Positions 6,149-13,758 are shown, numbered from the stretch's first letter. The stretch is DNA of 21,940 nucleotides from a virus (IMGVR_UViG_3300034683_000343:1-21940), one strand, 5' to 3'. Numbers and translations are program-made. Notes: generated from the sequence alone by a model not told the origin.

Positions 6149-6859
6149 ATGTCTACTGCGTTCAAGGAAGCATGCGGGATAGCTGCGCGAGCCGAAAAAG
6201 CCGGCTGGTCGAACGCAGATCTTCAGCTTGCTGTGATGATGCAAGGCCGCGGTCAGAGTGTCAGGGAGATCTCTAAGGCCATCCGAAAGCCCGAGGAGCA
6301 GATCATGGAAGTGTTGGCCATCGCTACGAAGGAAGAAGATGCGAAACCGGAACCTGATGAACTGAAGTTGGACATAGGTGAAGGCAAAGCCAAACATGAC
6401 ATATCGGAAGTAGATGAATCATGGGTCATTGCCCGGATCGAGAACCTGAAAACTGAGGGGGCGACGTGGAAGGAGATCGCAAGGCATATCAATGACATGG
6501 GGATCACGACGGTGACGGGCAAACCATGGTCAAGTGCGAACCTTCTCCGATGGTACACCCAGCAGACGAGCACGGATCTAAAGCCTAAGCAGCGACCGAA
6601 AGATCCGCTGGGTGCCTACGAGGAGGTCCTCGAGGATGTCATGGAGATCTTGCAGGAAGAAGACGAGGAACAGGATTACGCCTTTTTGCGATCTGAATTC
6701 GGGTATGTATCCTTTTTGGTTCAGCTGACCCAGGAGGCCCGGAGGCTGAAGCGGCTTTCGCACAACGAGACCATAAAAACGGCCCTGTCCAGGATCACGG
6801 CGATGTGCCTCAAGGAATTGGCCCTGAGGTATGCCCAGGATATGGGCAGGGATCTGTGA
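6149..6859 (+). CDS. Helix-turn-helix protein of unknown role
   Basis: A 236-aa protein with AAGGGTGATC upstream, close to the full anti-SD complement. Two DNA-binding-like segments are visible. Residues about 22-57 (NADLQLAVMMQGRGQSVREI) precede an acidic linker. Residues about 93-132 (TEGATWKEIARHINDMGITT, then GKPWSSANLLRWY) resemble the helix-turn-helix found in recombinase domains of serine integrases. The C-terminal half is helical and acidic. No catalytic domain is attached, so it is more likely a regulator or replication accessory protein. Confidence 0.65.
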   Translation: MSTAFKEACGIAARAEKAGWSNADLQLAVMMQGRGQSVREISKAIRKPEEQIMEVLAIATKEEDAKPEPDELKLDIGEGKAKHDISEVDESWVIARIENLKTEGATWKEIARHINDMGITTVTGKPWSSANLLRWYTQQTSTDLKPKQRPKDPLGAYEEVLEDVMEILQEEDEEQDYAFLRSEFGYVSFLVQLTQEARRLKRLSHNETIKTALSRITAMCLKELALRYAQDMGRDL

Positions 6860-6873
6860 GAGGGGGAATCGGT

Positions 6874-7338
6874 ATGGGCTTGCCTGCCCACGTGAAACGT
6901 TTCGTTCTGTCTGAGGTCCGGTCATTGGAAGACTATCAGCGGGAAATAGAGTTCCGGAAGCGTCGTATCGACGAGCTCGAGCAGGAGAAAGACACCGTCA
7001 TTTTGCCTGATCGTCCCTTCGAGAGGGAACAAGTCCATGGCGGCAAGCCCGCCGATCCCGCCCAGCTGAAGGCGCTGTACCTGCAGGAGGAGATGGAGCA
7101 CCACCAGGAACGATATCGGATTCTGGCCAGAAAGGTGAAGATCCTGAACGAGGCGCTGGATATCCTGGACCCTGAACGACGCCATGTCCTGCTTTGGGCA
7201 TCCCAGCGAGAATCAGAACGCCCTACGGCAGAAATGTTTGCGCAGCGATTCTCTGTGTGCGAAAAGACCGTTTACAGGTGGCAGATCGACGCCGTGGAGC
7301 GGATTGCGCCGTTGTTATTGGGAGTTTTCGGGTTGTAG
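6874..7338 (+). CDS. ArpU/RinA-like late transcription regulator
   Basis: A 154-aa protein starting MGLPAHVKRFVLSEV. ATG 6874 is chosen because GAGGGGG lies upstream and the earlier frame runs inside the previous gene. Its size and order match the ArpU/RinA-type family: a long helical or coiled N-terminal part (EFRKRRIDELEQEKD ... LYLQEEMEHHQERYR), then a sigma70-region-4-like helix-turn-helix near the C-terminus (TAEMFAQRFSVCEKTVYRWQ). Members activate phage late genes. It is the last gene before a new promoter and is a reasonable candidate activator of the head operon. Assignment rests on architecture and position. Confidence 0.65.
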   Translation: MGLPAHVKRFVLSEVRSLEDYQREIEFRKRRIDELEQEKDTVILPDRPFEREQVHGGKPADPAQLKALYLQEEMEHHQERYRILARKVKILNEALDILDPERRHVLLWASQRESERPTAEMFAQRFSVCEKTVYRWQIDAVERIAPLLLGVFGL

Positions 7339-7351
7339 ATATTCACCCCCC

Positions 7352-7379
7352 TTGACATATATATATATTTCTATATACT
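7352..7379 (+). promoter_or_regulatory. Sigma70-type promoter of the accessory operon
   Basis: A perfect -35 TTGACA (7352-7357) and -10 TATACT (7374-7379) are separated by 16 bases of alternating TA sequence. The following gene starts at 7403 with GGGAGGTGG upstream. This is the best promoter match I found in the window and opens the AT-rich accessory block. Confidence 0.8.
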
Positions 7380-7402
7380 TATATGCAAGGGAGGTGGACA
7401 GA

Positions 7403-8572
7403 ATGGCATGGACGGAAGTTGAATGCAGGGAATGTGGAATGAAGTTTGAGGTCCAGATGTACGGACCTCACAAAGACAGAGAGTGGAGGGTTAAGAATCT
7501 CTATTGGCTTTGCGGTGAATGCAAGGCCAAAAAGCGAGAAGCAGAAGTAAAAGAAGCAGCCCAAAAAAGCCAGGAGATGGAATTGCCAGAATTACAGGGC
7601 AGCGAGAAACAGGTTCAGTGGGCGCTTAAAATCAGGTTACAAGCAATAAAGGAAATGGAGAAACAAATAGAACGTGATAAAAACATGGCCGATATTGATC
7701 TTGACGGAGATCCAGAAAAAGCAGAACGCTTGGTAAGACTCGGGATCCAAGAAGTACTTAAAGAGACACGAGCCTCCTGGTGGATAGATAGACGCGGTGA
7801 CGATTTTGGATTTATCGCTAGTAAAACGGGGAAAAAATTCCAGAATGCCCCCGAGATTACTGGAAAATATCTTGAAGCCGAGGCAGCAAAAGAAGCCAAG
7901 GCTGAAGCGACAGTAAGACCAACGGGAGCAGTAACAGATAACGTCGCCGAGATCGCATTTACAAATGACACAGTGACAATTTCCTTCCCGGAAAAAAGAG
8001 AGGATTTCAGGAAAACGGTGCGTGGTTTACGGTTTATATGGGATAGTGACAAGTTTCTGTGGAAGCGACGCATAAGCAACTTGAACGGCCCCGCCAAAGA
8101 TCGAATGGCCGAAGCCGGAAACAAAATCCTTTCAATTGGCGTCCCTGTCCGTATTTTCGACGAAGAAATTCGGAACGCCGCCATCAACGCTGAATTTCAA
8201 CACGAGCAGACCAGGTGGATCGTCGAGAATACAAATACTGGATGGTTCAGTATTGTTTGGTATCACAAAAATGAGGATTTTTACGAACAAGCCAGAAAGC
8301 TCCCTGGATCCAGATATGACAGAGATACCCGGAGCGTACTTGTACCACCGGAGAGTTTCCAAGAAGTTTTGGATTTTGCCGACATGTATAATTTCTGCTT
8401 GAGCGAAAAAGCTCAGGTAGTTGCGGATAAGGCAAGGGAAGATAAAGAGAAGAGCCTTATCGTGGATCCAGCGGAAGCGAAATCGATCAAAAACAAACCC
8501 AAATCGAAGCCGGAACCCCTCGAAATTCCGAAGGACGAAAATATAGATGAAGAGCTTCGAGACGACAACTGA
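7403..8572 (+). CDS. Zinc-ribbon protein with two HARP-like segments
   Basis: A 389-aa protein from ATG 7403 (GGGAGGTGG 5 to 9 bases upstream). Residues 8-40 hold a zinc ribbon (C8-x2-C11 and C37-x2-C40). A Lys/Glu-rich helical region follows. Residues about 190-250 (ISFPEKREDFRKTVRGL ... WDSDKFLWKRR) and about 281-336 (DFYEQARKLPGSRYDRDTRS) each look like a HARP-type unit, the small domain that accompanies SNF2 helicases such as SMARCAL1 and binds DNA. The tail is a basic/acidic linker. Its stop overlaps the start of the SNF2 helicase gene, so it is probably a separately encoded DNA-binding partner. HARP similarity is by pattern only. Confidence 0.65.
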   Translation: MAWTEVECRECGMKFEVQMYGPHKDREWRVKNLYWLCGECKAKKREAEVKEAAQKSQEMELPELQGSEKQVQWALKIRLQAIKEMEKQIERDKNMADIDLDGDPEKAERLVRLGIQEVLKETRASWWIDRRGDDFGFIASKTGKKFQNAPEITGKYLEAEAAKEAKAEATVRPTGAVTDNVAEIAFTNDTVTISFPEKREDFRKTVRGLRFIWDSDKFLWKRRISNLNGPAKDRMAEAGNKILSIGVPVRIFDEEIRNAAINAEFQHEQTRWIVENTNTGWFSIVWYHKNEDFYEQARKLPGSRYDRDTRSVLVPPESFQEVLDFADMYNFCLSEKAQVVADKAREDKEKSLIVDPAEAKSIKNKPKSKPEPLEIPKDENIDEELRDDN

Positions 8573-9962
8573 ATTGATGAGCCATCAGCGCGAGGCGGTT
8601 GCGAAGGTCCTCCCGTCTCGCGTTGGGGCCTTATTTATGGACATGGGGACCGGAAAGACGAGAACTGCGATAGAGCTGGTCAGGATTCGTAGTAAAAAGA
8701 TCAGTAAAGTCGTTTGGTTCTGTCCGGTCTCGCTCAAGGAAACAATCAGGTACGAAATACTGAAACATACTACCTGTACTGCGGAAGATATTTACGTGTT
8801 TAACAATAAGACTAAGAGTAACAGTATCCCAGACGCGCAATGGTATATCGTCGGCATCGAATCGATCAGCGCGAGCAACCGCGAAGCATGTGCTGCACAT
8901 AACCTGATAGATGGAAATTCCTTTGTGATTGTTGACGAGTCAAGCTATATAAAAGGACACAAGGCGAAACGTACCGAGAGGATCACTTTCTATGCTCGGA
9001 GTTGTCGATATAGACTCATTCTGACAGGTACGCCTATTTCGCAGGGGTACCAGGATCTTTTTGCGCAAATGAGGTTCCTGAGTCCAAAGATCCTTGGCTA
9101 CAATAGTTTCTATTCTTTTGCGGCCAATCACCTTGAGTATCACCCCAAATTTCATGGCATGATAGTCCGGGCACATAACACCGCGTACCTGGCAGCCAAA
9201 ATCAAGCCATACACGTACCAGGTTACAAAAAATGAATGTCTCGACCTCCCACCCAAGCTTTTTGACTCGCGGTATTTTTTCATGACCTCAGAACAGCGAA
9301 GAGCATATGAGCAGGCCAAGAACGAGATCTTGCTCGAATATGACCCGGATGATTGGAGCTCTATAGTGATATTCAGGCTCTTTTCCACGCTTCAGTCAAT
9401 CATTTGTGGCTTTTGGAATCGAGAGGGGAAACTGCTCACTTTTCCGCATAGGCGCATTGCAACGTGTATGGATGTGTTGCAGGCAATCCCCGACGGTGAA
9501 AAGGTAGTCATATGGATGAAATATAAAATGTCTGTGCAGGAAATCAAGGAGACGATACAGGGACTTTATGGGAGTCGTTCCGTAGCCGAGTTCCACGGAG
9601 GTAACCTGAAGGATAGAGACAAAGAGCTTGACAGGTTCCGGAACGACAAGCGAACTCGTTTTATGCTGGCGAACCAAAGTTGCGGTGGGCATGGGTTGAC
9701 CATCACGGAAGCTAGATATGCAATATTCTATGCAGATAGCTTCAAATACTCAGAACGCCTCCAGGCTGAGGATAGATGTCATAGGATAGGTCAGCAAGGG
9801 CCAGTGACATATATCTCGATACGGTGTCTGGACAGTATTGACGAGCGGATAGAAAGTGCCCTGATGAAAAAAGGAGATACTTTATCCATGTTCCGCAAGG
9901 AGGTCGATAAGGTGAAAAAGACTAATAAAGAAAAACTCCGAGAGTTGGTGAAATCGTTGTGA
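8547..9962 (+). CDS. SNF2-family DEAD-like helicase / DNA translocase
   Basis: A 471-aa two-lobed SF2 ATPase. Visible motifs are SHQREAVAKVL (Q-like), MGTGKT Walker A (33-38), VIVDESS motif II (127-133), LTGTP motif III (159-163), a second lobe with VVIWMKYK, HGGNLKDRDKELDRF and QSCGGHGLTIT, and motif VI AEDRCHRIGQQ (407-417) typical of SNF2 proteins. It is compact, without the large insertions or accessory domains of chromosomal remodellers, and its likely DNA-binding domains are on the preceding gene. The start overlaps that gene by 26 bases, with AAGGA 11 bases upstream. Related compact SNF2 helicases occur in phage replication regions. Here it is coupled to ibrA by GTGA overlap. Confidence 0.88.
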   Translation: MKSFETTTELMSHQREAVAKVLPSRVGALFMDMGTGKTRTAIELVRIRSKKISKVVWFCPVSLKETIRYEILKHTTCTAEDIYVFNNKTKSNSIPDAQWYIVGIESISASNREACAAHNLIDGNSFVIVDESSYIKGHKAKRTERITFYARSCRYRLILTGTPISQGYQDLFAQMRFLSPKILGYNSFYSFAANHLEYHPKFHGMIVRAHNTAYLAAKIKPYTYQVTKNECLDLPPKLFDSRYFFMTSEQRRAYEQAKNEILLEYDPDDWSSIVIFRLFSTLQSIICGFWNREGKLLTFPHRRIATCMDVLQAIPDGEKVVIWMKYKMSVQEIKETIQGLYGSRSVAEFHGGNLKDRDKELDRFRNDKRTRFMLANQSCGGHGLTITEARYAIFYADSFKYSERLQAEDRCHRIGQQGPVTYISIRCLDSIDERIESALMKKGDTLSMFRKEVDKVKKTNKEKLRELVKSL

Positions 9963-11176
9963 GCAAAACGTATCTAACCGAAAATGTCCTGACAGCCGCA
10001 AAGCGCCGAATTTCTCAGATCTATGACGAATTTGATCGGGTACTTGTGTCGTTTTCCGGCGGCAAGGACTCCACGGTTATGCTCGATCTCGTGATTCGGG
10101 AGGCAGAAAGACGGAGGCGCCTGCCTGTAGATGTGTTGTTTATCGACTGGGAAGCGCAGTACAAGGTCACAATCGAGCACGTCGAGGAAATGCTTGCAGA
10201 TTCAGTAAAAACGCGGGCCTGGTGGATATGCCTCCCTCTCACGACGGACAACGGGAGTTCGATGCACGAGCCGCTCTGGACCTCGTGGGACCCGGAGAAA
10301 CGCGACTTATGGGTGCGGGAGATGCCGGACCGTTCGGACGTCATTAAGGATTATGACGCCCTTCCATTCTATCGTTTTGGTATGTTTTTTGAAGAGTTTG
10401 TGCCGGAGTTTCAGAATTGGTTCGCCGGTGAGGATAAGTTGGCGTGTTTTGTTGGCCTCCGCGCTGATGAGAGCTTGAACAGGTTTAGGGCGATCAAGAA
10501 GAAACGACCCACGAGATACAATGGCTGGAGCTGGACGAGAATCATGGGTAAAAACGGCAACTCCGTCGCCGTGTATCCAATCTATGACTGGAAGGTACAG
10601 GATATATGGGCGTACATCGGGAAAAATAATCTCCCGTATAACAAAATTTATGATCGAATGTACTGGCTCGGAATCTCCCTGCACGAAATGCGGATAAACG
10701 AGCCCTACGGACCGGAAGCCCGGCGGGGGCTAGATAAATACCACCCACTTGAGCCAGAGACATGGAGTAAGATGGTCGAGCGGGTCGGTGGGGTAAATTT
10801 CGGTAAATTGTCGGGGCTCACAAGGCTTTTCGCACGCGGTAACAAGATAATCAGGCCGAAAACATTCAAAACTTGGAAAGACTATGCCATATTCCTGCTT
10901 GAGACATACCCACCAGAGGCGCGGGCGCATTATCTGCGCCGGATAAACGTGCTAATTAAATGGTGGCAGGACAACAGGCGAGAGGAATTGGATGCCGCCG
11001 GAGTGCCTGAAGGTGATATTTACGATGATCACGACAACCCTAAAAAGGAGTCCTGGCGGACGGTTTGCAGAGTCCTTCTTGAAAACGACTTCTTCTGCAC
11101 GAAACTATGTTTCGGGGTAAATAAGCGTGAGAAGGAGAAATTCGAGGCGCTGAAGGAAAAGTACAGGGATTTATAG
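9959..11176 (+). CDS. ibrA: IbrA-like PAPS-reductase-family protein (DUF3440)
   Basis: A 405-aa protein starting at GTG 9959, which overlaps the helicase stop (GTGA). The PP-loop SGGKDS (33-38) in VLVSFSGGKDSTVMLDL marks the ATP pyrophosphatase/PAPS reductase fold. This is followed by FIDWEAQ, GLRADESLNRFRAI and VYPIYDWKVQDIWAYI, typical of this superfamily. The C-terminal half (from about residue 250) matches the IbrA/DUF3440 layout. IbrA with IbrB was described as activating eib genes in E. coli strain ECOR-9 prophages; the chemical reaction is not established to my knowledge. It pairs with ibrB two genes downstream. Confidence 0.85.
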   Translation: MSKTYLTENVLTAAKRRISQIYDEFDRVLVSFSGGKDSTVMLDLVIREAERRRRLPVDVLFIDWEAQYKVTIEHVEEMLADSVKTRAWWICLPLTTDNGSSMHEPLWTSWDPEKRDLWVREMPDRSDVIKDYDALPFYRFGMFFEEFVPEFQNWFAGEDKLACFVGLRADESLNRFRAIKKKRPTRYNGWSWTRIMGKNGNSVAVYPIYDWKVQDIWAYIGKNNLPYNKIYDRMYWLGISLHEMRINEPYGPEARRGLDKYHPLEPETWSKMVERVGGVNFGKLSGLTRLFARGNKIIRPKTFKTWKDYAIFLLETYPPEARAHYLRRINVLIKWWQDNRREELDAAGVPEGDIYDDHDNPKKESWRTVCRVLLENDFFCTKLCFGVNKREKEKFEALKEKYRDL

Positions 11177-11189
11177 GGGGGCGTGATTG

Positions 11190-11636
11190 ATGAAAATGAT
11201 AGCCGAATATAAGGGGTACAAGATATTCCACATGACAGCCGAGCACGACCCGAAAGCGTTTTACGCCGAGATGGGGCATATCTTCGCGAGCCGGGAAATC
11301 CGTAAGGAACTCGATGGTTACCCGGTTGAAAACGAGCCTGGTAGGAAATGGGTAGTAGTCTATTATGGTGATGAGGTAGTAGGGTTTCGGAGTTATGACG
11401 TTAATGAAAAGGGTGAGGGGGTCTATTACGACGCATGGGTTCGGGAAGATTGCCGGAAGAATGGTCTTTACAGGCAGATGCTTGATCTCGCGGAAAGCGA
11501 GCTTAAGAAATCTTTCGGAGTATCAGTCATCAAGGCAATCGGAAACTCAACCTCGGCCCCGATTTTGAAGAAAAAAGGCTTCCACACTGTTAAGATGCGC
11601 GGGAAATTCCACGTAATGGAGAAGGTGTTGAAATGA
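11190..11636 (+). CDS. GNAT-family acetyltransferase
   Basis: A 148-aa protein from ATG 11190, with GGGGGG 8 bases upstream. An in-frame TTG at 11187 is not preferred. The GNAT fold is suggested by strand pairs WVVVYYGDEVVGFRSYD, the acetyl-CoA loop region VREDCRKNGLYRQMLDLAES (motif A R-x2-G-x form, about 86-105), and a C-terminal NSTSAPILKKKGF typical of motif B. It sits between ibrA and ibrB and overlaps ibrB by ATGA, so it belongs to the same system. The substrate is unknown; a protein, a small molecule or a modified nucleobase are all possible. Confidence 0.78.
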   Translation: MKMIAEYKGYKIFHMTAEHDPKAFYAEMGHIFASREIRKELDGYPVENEPGRKWVVVYYGDEVVGFRSYDVNEKGEGVYYDAWVREDCRKNGLYRQMLDLAESELKKSFGVSVIKAIGNSTSAPILKKKGFHTVKMRGKFHVMEKVLK

Positions 11637-12283
11637 CTGAATCGTTATTCTCGGCATTAGTAGACCTGATCGTATCGAAAGCGGAGGAGGTTTTTAAACA
11701 GCTCGACGATCTTGATCAAGAGAGCAAGATCGAGGCTGTCAACAGGATACGGCAATCACTCCACGAGTATAGCCCCTTCCAGGAGGATCCAGTGGATTGT
11801 GTGATATGGGTTCCTGCCGATAAAGTACAGGGGAATGACTATAACCCTAACGCCGTGGCGCCGCCGGAGATGCGGCTTCTGGAGCACAGTATAAAAATAG
11901 ATGGGTTCACGCAGCCCATTGTGGCATACCCGGAGAATGAGCACTATACCGTTGTTGATGGGTTCCATCGCACCAGGGTAGCAAAGGAATCCAGCGTGGT
12001 CAAAAAGCATCTTAAAGGCCATGTCCCCGTTGTAATAGTCAGGGGCGCACAGGCTGACCGCAAGAACCGGATGGCGGCAACAATCCGGCATAACAGGGCG
12101 CGTGGAGTGCATGGTGTAACGCCGATGATTGATCTGGTGGCATTATTGATACGAGACGGATGGAGCGACGAAGATGTAGCCAAAGAGCTTGGGATGGATG
12201 CCGACGAGGTGCTCCGTTTCAAACAGCATGCCGGACTGCCGGAGCTTTTTAAGAACCATCAATTTTCGCGGGCATGGGAGTGA
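11633..12283 (+). CDS. ibrB: IbrB-like ParB/Srx-fold protein
   Basis: A 216-aa protein. A helical N-terminal region (1-55) is followed by the ParB-like core: VPADKVQGNDYNPNAVAPPE (60-79), SIKIDGFTQPIVAY, and the VVDGFHR motif (107-113), where DGxHR is the signature also seen in ParB N-terminal and DNA phosphorothioation proteins. RHNRARGVHG (152-161) and a C-terminal helix-turn-helix (WSDEDVAKELGMDADEVLRF, 177-196) complete it. This order matches IbrB. The ParB/Srx fold can bind or hydrolyse nucleotides and can act on DNA. It overlaps the GNAT gene by 4 bases. Confidence 0.85.
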   Translation: MTESLFSALVDLIVSKAEEVFKQLDDLDQESKIEAVNRIRQSLHEYSPFQEDPVDCVIWVPADKVQGNDYNPNAVAPPEMRLLEHSIKIDGFTQPIVAYPENEHYTVVDGFHRTRVAKESSVVKKHLKGHVPVVIVRGAQADRKNRMAATIRHNRARGVHGVTPMIDLVALLIRDGWSDEDVAKELGMDADEVLRFKQHAGLPELFKNHQFSRAWE

Positions 12284-12288
12284 TTAAA

Positions 12289-12435
12289 ATGACAGAAAAA
12301 GGCAAAACAAGAAAAATTATAATCAACTGTCCGGAAAATCTAGCCTGGAAGTTTAAAGAAAAAGTAGCAAGAGACAAGACCAACATGACGGATTTCCTTA
12401 TCCAAAAGATTAAAGAATATGTAGAAGGCGAATAG
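12289..12435 (+). CDS. Ribbon-helix-helix (Arc/CopG-type) protein
   Basis: A 48-aa protein. GGGAGTG is 5 bases upstream of ATG 12289, and the gene starts 5 bases after the ibrB stop. The sequence has the RHH form: a short basic strand (RKIIINCPENL), helix 1 (WKFKEKVARD), a turn (KTNM), and helix 2 (TDFLIQKIKEYVEG). Such dimers bind operators with the strand pair. It ends the low-GC operon directly before a second promoter flanked by a dyad, so auto- or downstream regulation is likely but inferred. Confidence 0.75.
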   Translation: MTEKGKTRKIIINCPENLAWKFKEKVARDKTNMTDFLIQKIKEYVEGE

Positions 12436-12454
12436 GGATAATGTTTCTGTTCCG

Positions 12455-12503
12455 CAATGCTTGACGACGTTTAAAAGTAATTCTAAAATAGTGTCTAGCA
12501 TTG
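12455..12503. repeat. Inverted repeat flanking the promoter; possible operator
   Basis: CAATGCT (12455-12461) and AGCATTG (12497-12503) are perfect inverted copies 35 bases apart. One touches the -35 box and the other lies just past the expected transcription start. Symmetric half-sites placed this way fit a repressor operator, for which the RHH protein encoded directly upstream is the natural candidate. Confidence 0.5.
12461..12489 (+). promoter_or_regulatory. Sigma70-type promoter upstream of the 145-aa gene
   Basis: -35 TTGACG (12461-12466) and -10 TAAAAT (12484-12489) with a 17-base spacer, close to consensus. The gene at 12516 follows with TTGGAGGTG as ribosome binding site. Confidence 0.72.
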
Positions 12504-12515
12504 GAGGTGCGATAA

Positions 12516-12953
12516 ATGTCAAAAAAAGCGACTGCTCCCAGAATCGCCGAACAATCCGCGAAATTCTATTCCGAGGTTTTCTCTAGTTTGAATGCCGGTA
12601 TGGAATATATGGGGAACGCGTTCCCGTTACTCTACAAGCGTACTTTGCTTTCTTTAAAGAACACGTTAACTCGAGCGGAATTAAGTCTTCTGATCGACGT
12701 CTTTAACGGTACATTCCTCACTCCGGATTTGGCAGGTCAACACTTGGAAATACAGGTGGAAGACGGAATTAGGCTAGAGGGCCTTGATGAAAAATGGAAG
12801 GTCGATAGCGGAACCTTGCTGGGTAAAATACGGGCCCTGAATATTTTTGAACGTGCTTGTTTGGAAATATGGGCGAAAGGATTTTGGAACAAAGATCAAA
12901 ATATGGATGAATGGCTTGATCTCCTTTGTGATCAAAGTTCCAGCATTACATAG
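12516..12953 (+). CDS. Unknown 145-aa phage protein
   Basis: A well-supported gene with its own promoter and GGAGGTG site, starting MSKKATAPRIAEQSAKFY. It appears mainly helical (FYSEVFSSLNAGMEYMGNAF, RAELSLLIDVFNG) with an acidic C-terminus (MDEWLDLLCDQ). No signal peptide or certain membrane segment is seen. I do not recognise the family. The 3' end overlaps the convergent recombinase gene by 22 bases. Its separate promoter, next to a small RHH gene, suggests lysogenic or regulated expression. Confidence 0.7.
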   Translation: MSKKATAPRIAEQSAKFYSEVFSSLNAGMEYMGNAFPLLYKRTLLSLKNTLTRAELSLLIDVFNGTFLTPDLAGQHLEIQVEDGIRLEGLDEKWKVDSGTLLGKIRALNIFERACLEIWAKGFWNKDQNMDEWLDLLCDQSSSIT

Positions 12954-13507
12954 ATCTGATCCAGATCATCCCTCAGAATCCCCATATACCGAAGTGTTTC
13001 CGTTTGTGAGGCGTGGTTCAGCAGCTTTTGCAGCCTGCTGATGTCCACGCCCTTCTTGTAGGCGTGATAGCAGAAGGTCTTCCGCATCGTGTGTGTCCCT
13101 ATCCTCTCGCGTATCCCCACCTCTTTCGCCGCATCGGAGATTATCCGGTGCGCTTGCCTGGTCGTAAGCGGTCCTTTCCCCTTCCTCGATGGAAACAGAG
13201 GATCTCCCTTTGCCGGACGCCGAGCGTTCAGGTATTCCGACAGGGCGCTTCTGGCCGGCGTGTTCAGTGGAAAATCTTTTACCTTTCCCGTCTTCTTTTC
13301 CCGCATCCGTATCCGGTCGGTTACCTTCAGTCTTCTGCTCCCGGGATCGAGGACGTCCTCCACCCTGAGGCTTAGAAGATCCGAGATCCTCAAGCCCGAG
13401 TTGATCCCCAGGACGAACAAGGCGTAATCCCTGAGACTTCGCTTTTTTAATATTCTCTTGATGTCCTCGAGGTCAGTCTTCTTGCGGATCGGCTCGACTA
13501 TCTCCAT
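12932..13507 (-). CDS. Minimal tyrosine recombinase / integrase
   Basis: A 191-aa protein that is essentially only the catalytic domain of the tyrosine recombinase family. Visible catalytic residues are R40 (SGLRISDL), K75 (KKTGKVK), H139 and R142 (HTMRKTF), H165 (LLNHAS) and nucleophile Y174 (TLRYMGI). The N-terminal arm-binding and core-binding domains of lambda-type integrases (usually about 300-400 aa in total) are missing, a layout shared with FimB/FimE-type enzymes and with short recombinases of some phages. It starts at ATG 13507; GAGGAG lies 12 bases upstream on its strand, rather far. It could integrate the phage, invert DNA or resolve multimers. It transcribes against the surrounding genes and faces a long non-coding region. 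Confidence 0.88.
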   Translation of the reverse strand: MEIVEPIRKKTDLEDIKRILKKRSLRDYALFVLGINSGLRISDLLSLRVEDVLDPGSRRLKVTDRIRMREKKTGKVKDFPLNTPARSALSEYLNARRPAKGDPLFPSRKGKGPLTTRQAHRIISDAAKEVGIRERIGTHTMRKTFCYHAYKKGVDISRLQKLLNHASQTETLRYMGILRDDLDQIYVMLEL

Positions 13508-13643
13508 GTTGTTTCAGTGCTCCTCTTTAATTGAAATGGATTGATTCAAAAAATATTTCATAACCCTGGATTTTGTACAGGCATTTCTCCCTTCAGATAT
13601 GCCGGAATGACTGTTGCTGTCTGGCTTTCCGCACGCCCGGCGC

Positions 13644-13674
13644 GAATGTCCTAGAACGTCATTGAAAGACATTC
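13644..13674. repeat. Inverted repeat near the recombinase gene
   Basis: Perfect 7-bp arms GAATGTC and GACATTC with 17 bases between them. The geometry fits binding by a dimeric protein and is a candidate recombinase or regulator site, but no function is shown. Confidence 0.4.
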
Positions 13675-13736
13675 AGAGGGCGCCTGGTTCGAGAATACTA
13701 AAGGCGAGATGGTTTTGAACGGTTGTGTACAAAAGA

Positions 13737-13758
13737 TGTCCGATTTCTGTCCGTTTTC
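13737..13758 (+). repeat. Short tandem repeat of 11 bp
   Basis: TGTCCGATTTC is followed directly by TGTCCGTTTTC (10 of 11 identical). Tandem repeats of this size beside a recombinase gene can be arm-type or operator sites; here it is only an observation. Confidence 0.45.

Noticed and set aside
13680-13705. GGTTCGAGAAT resembling a tRNA T-loop
   Set aside because: No matching acceptor, D or anticodon arms could be assembled around it, so no tRNA is called.
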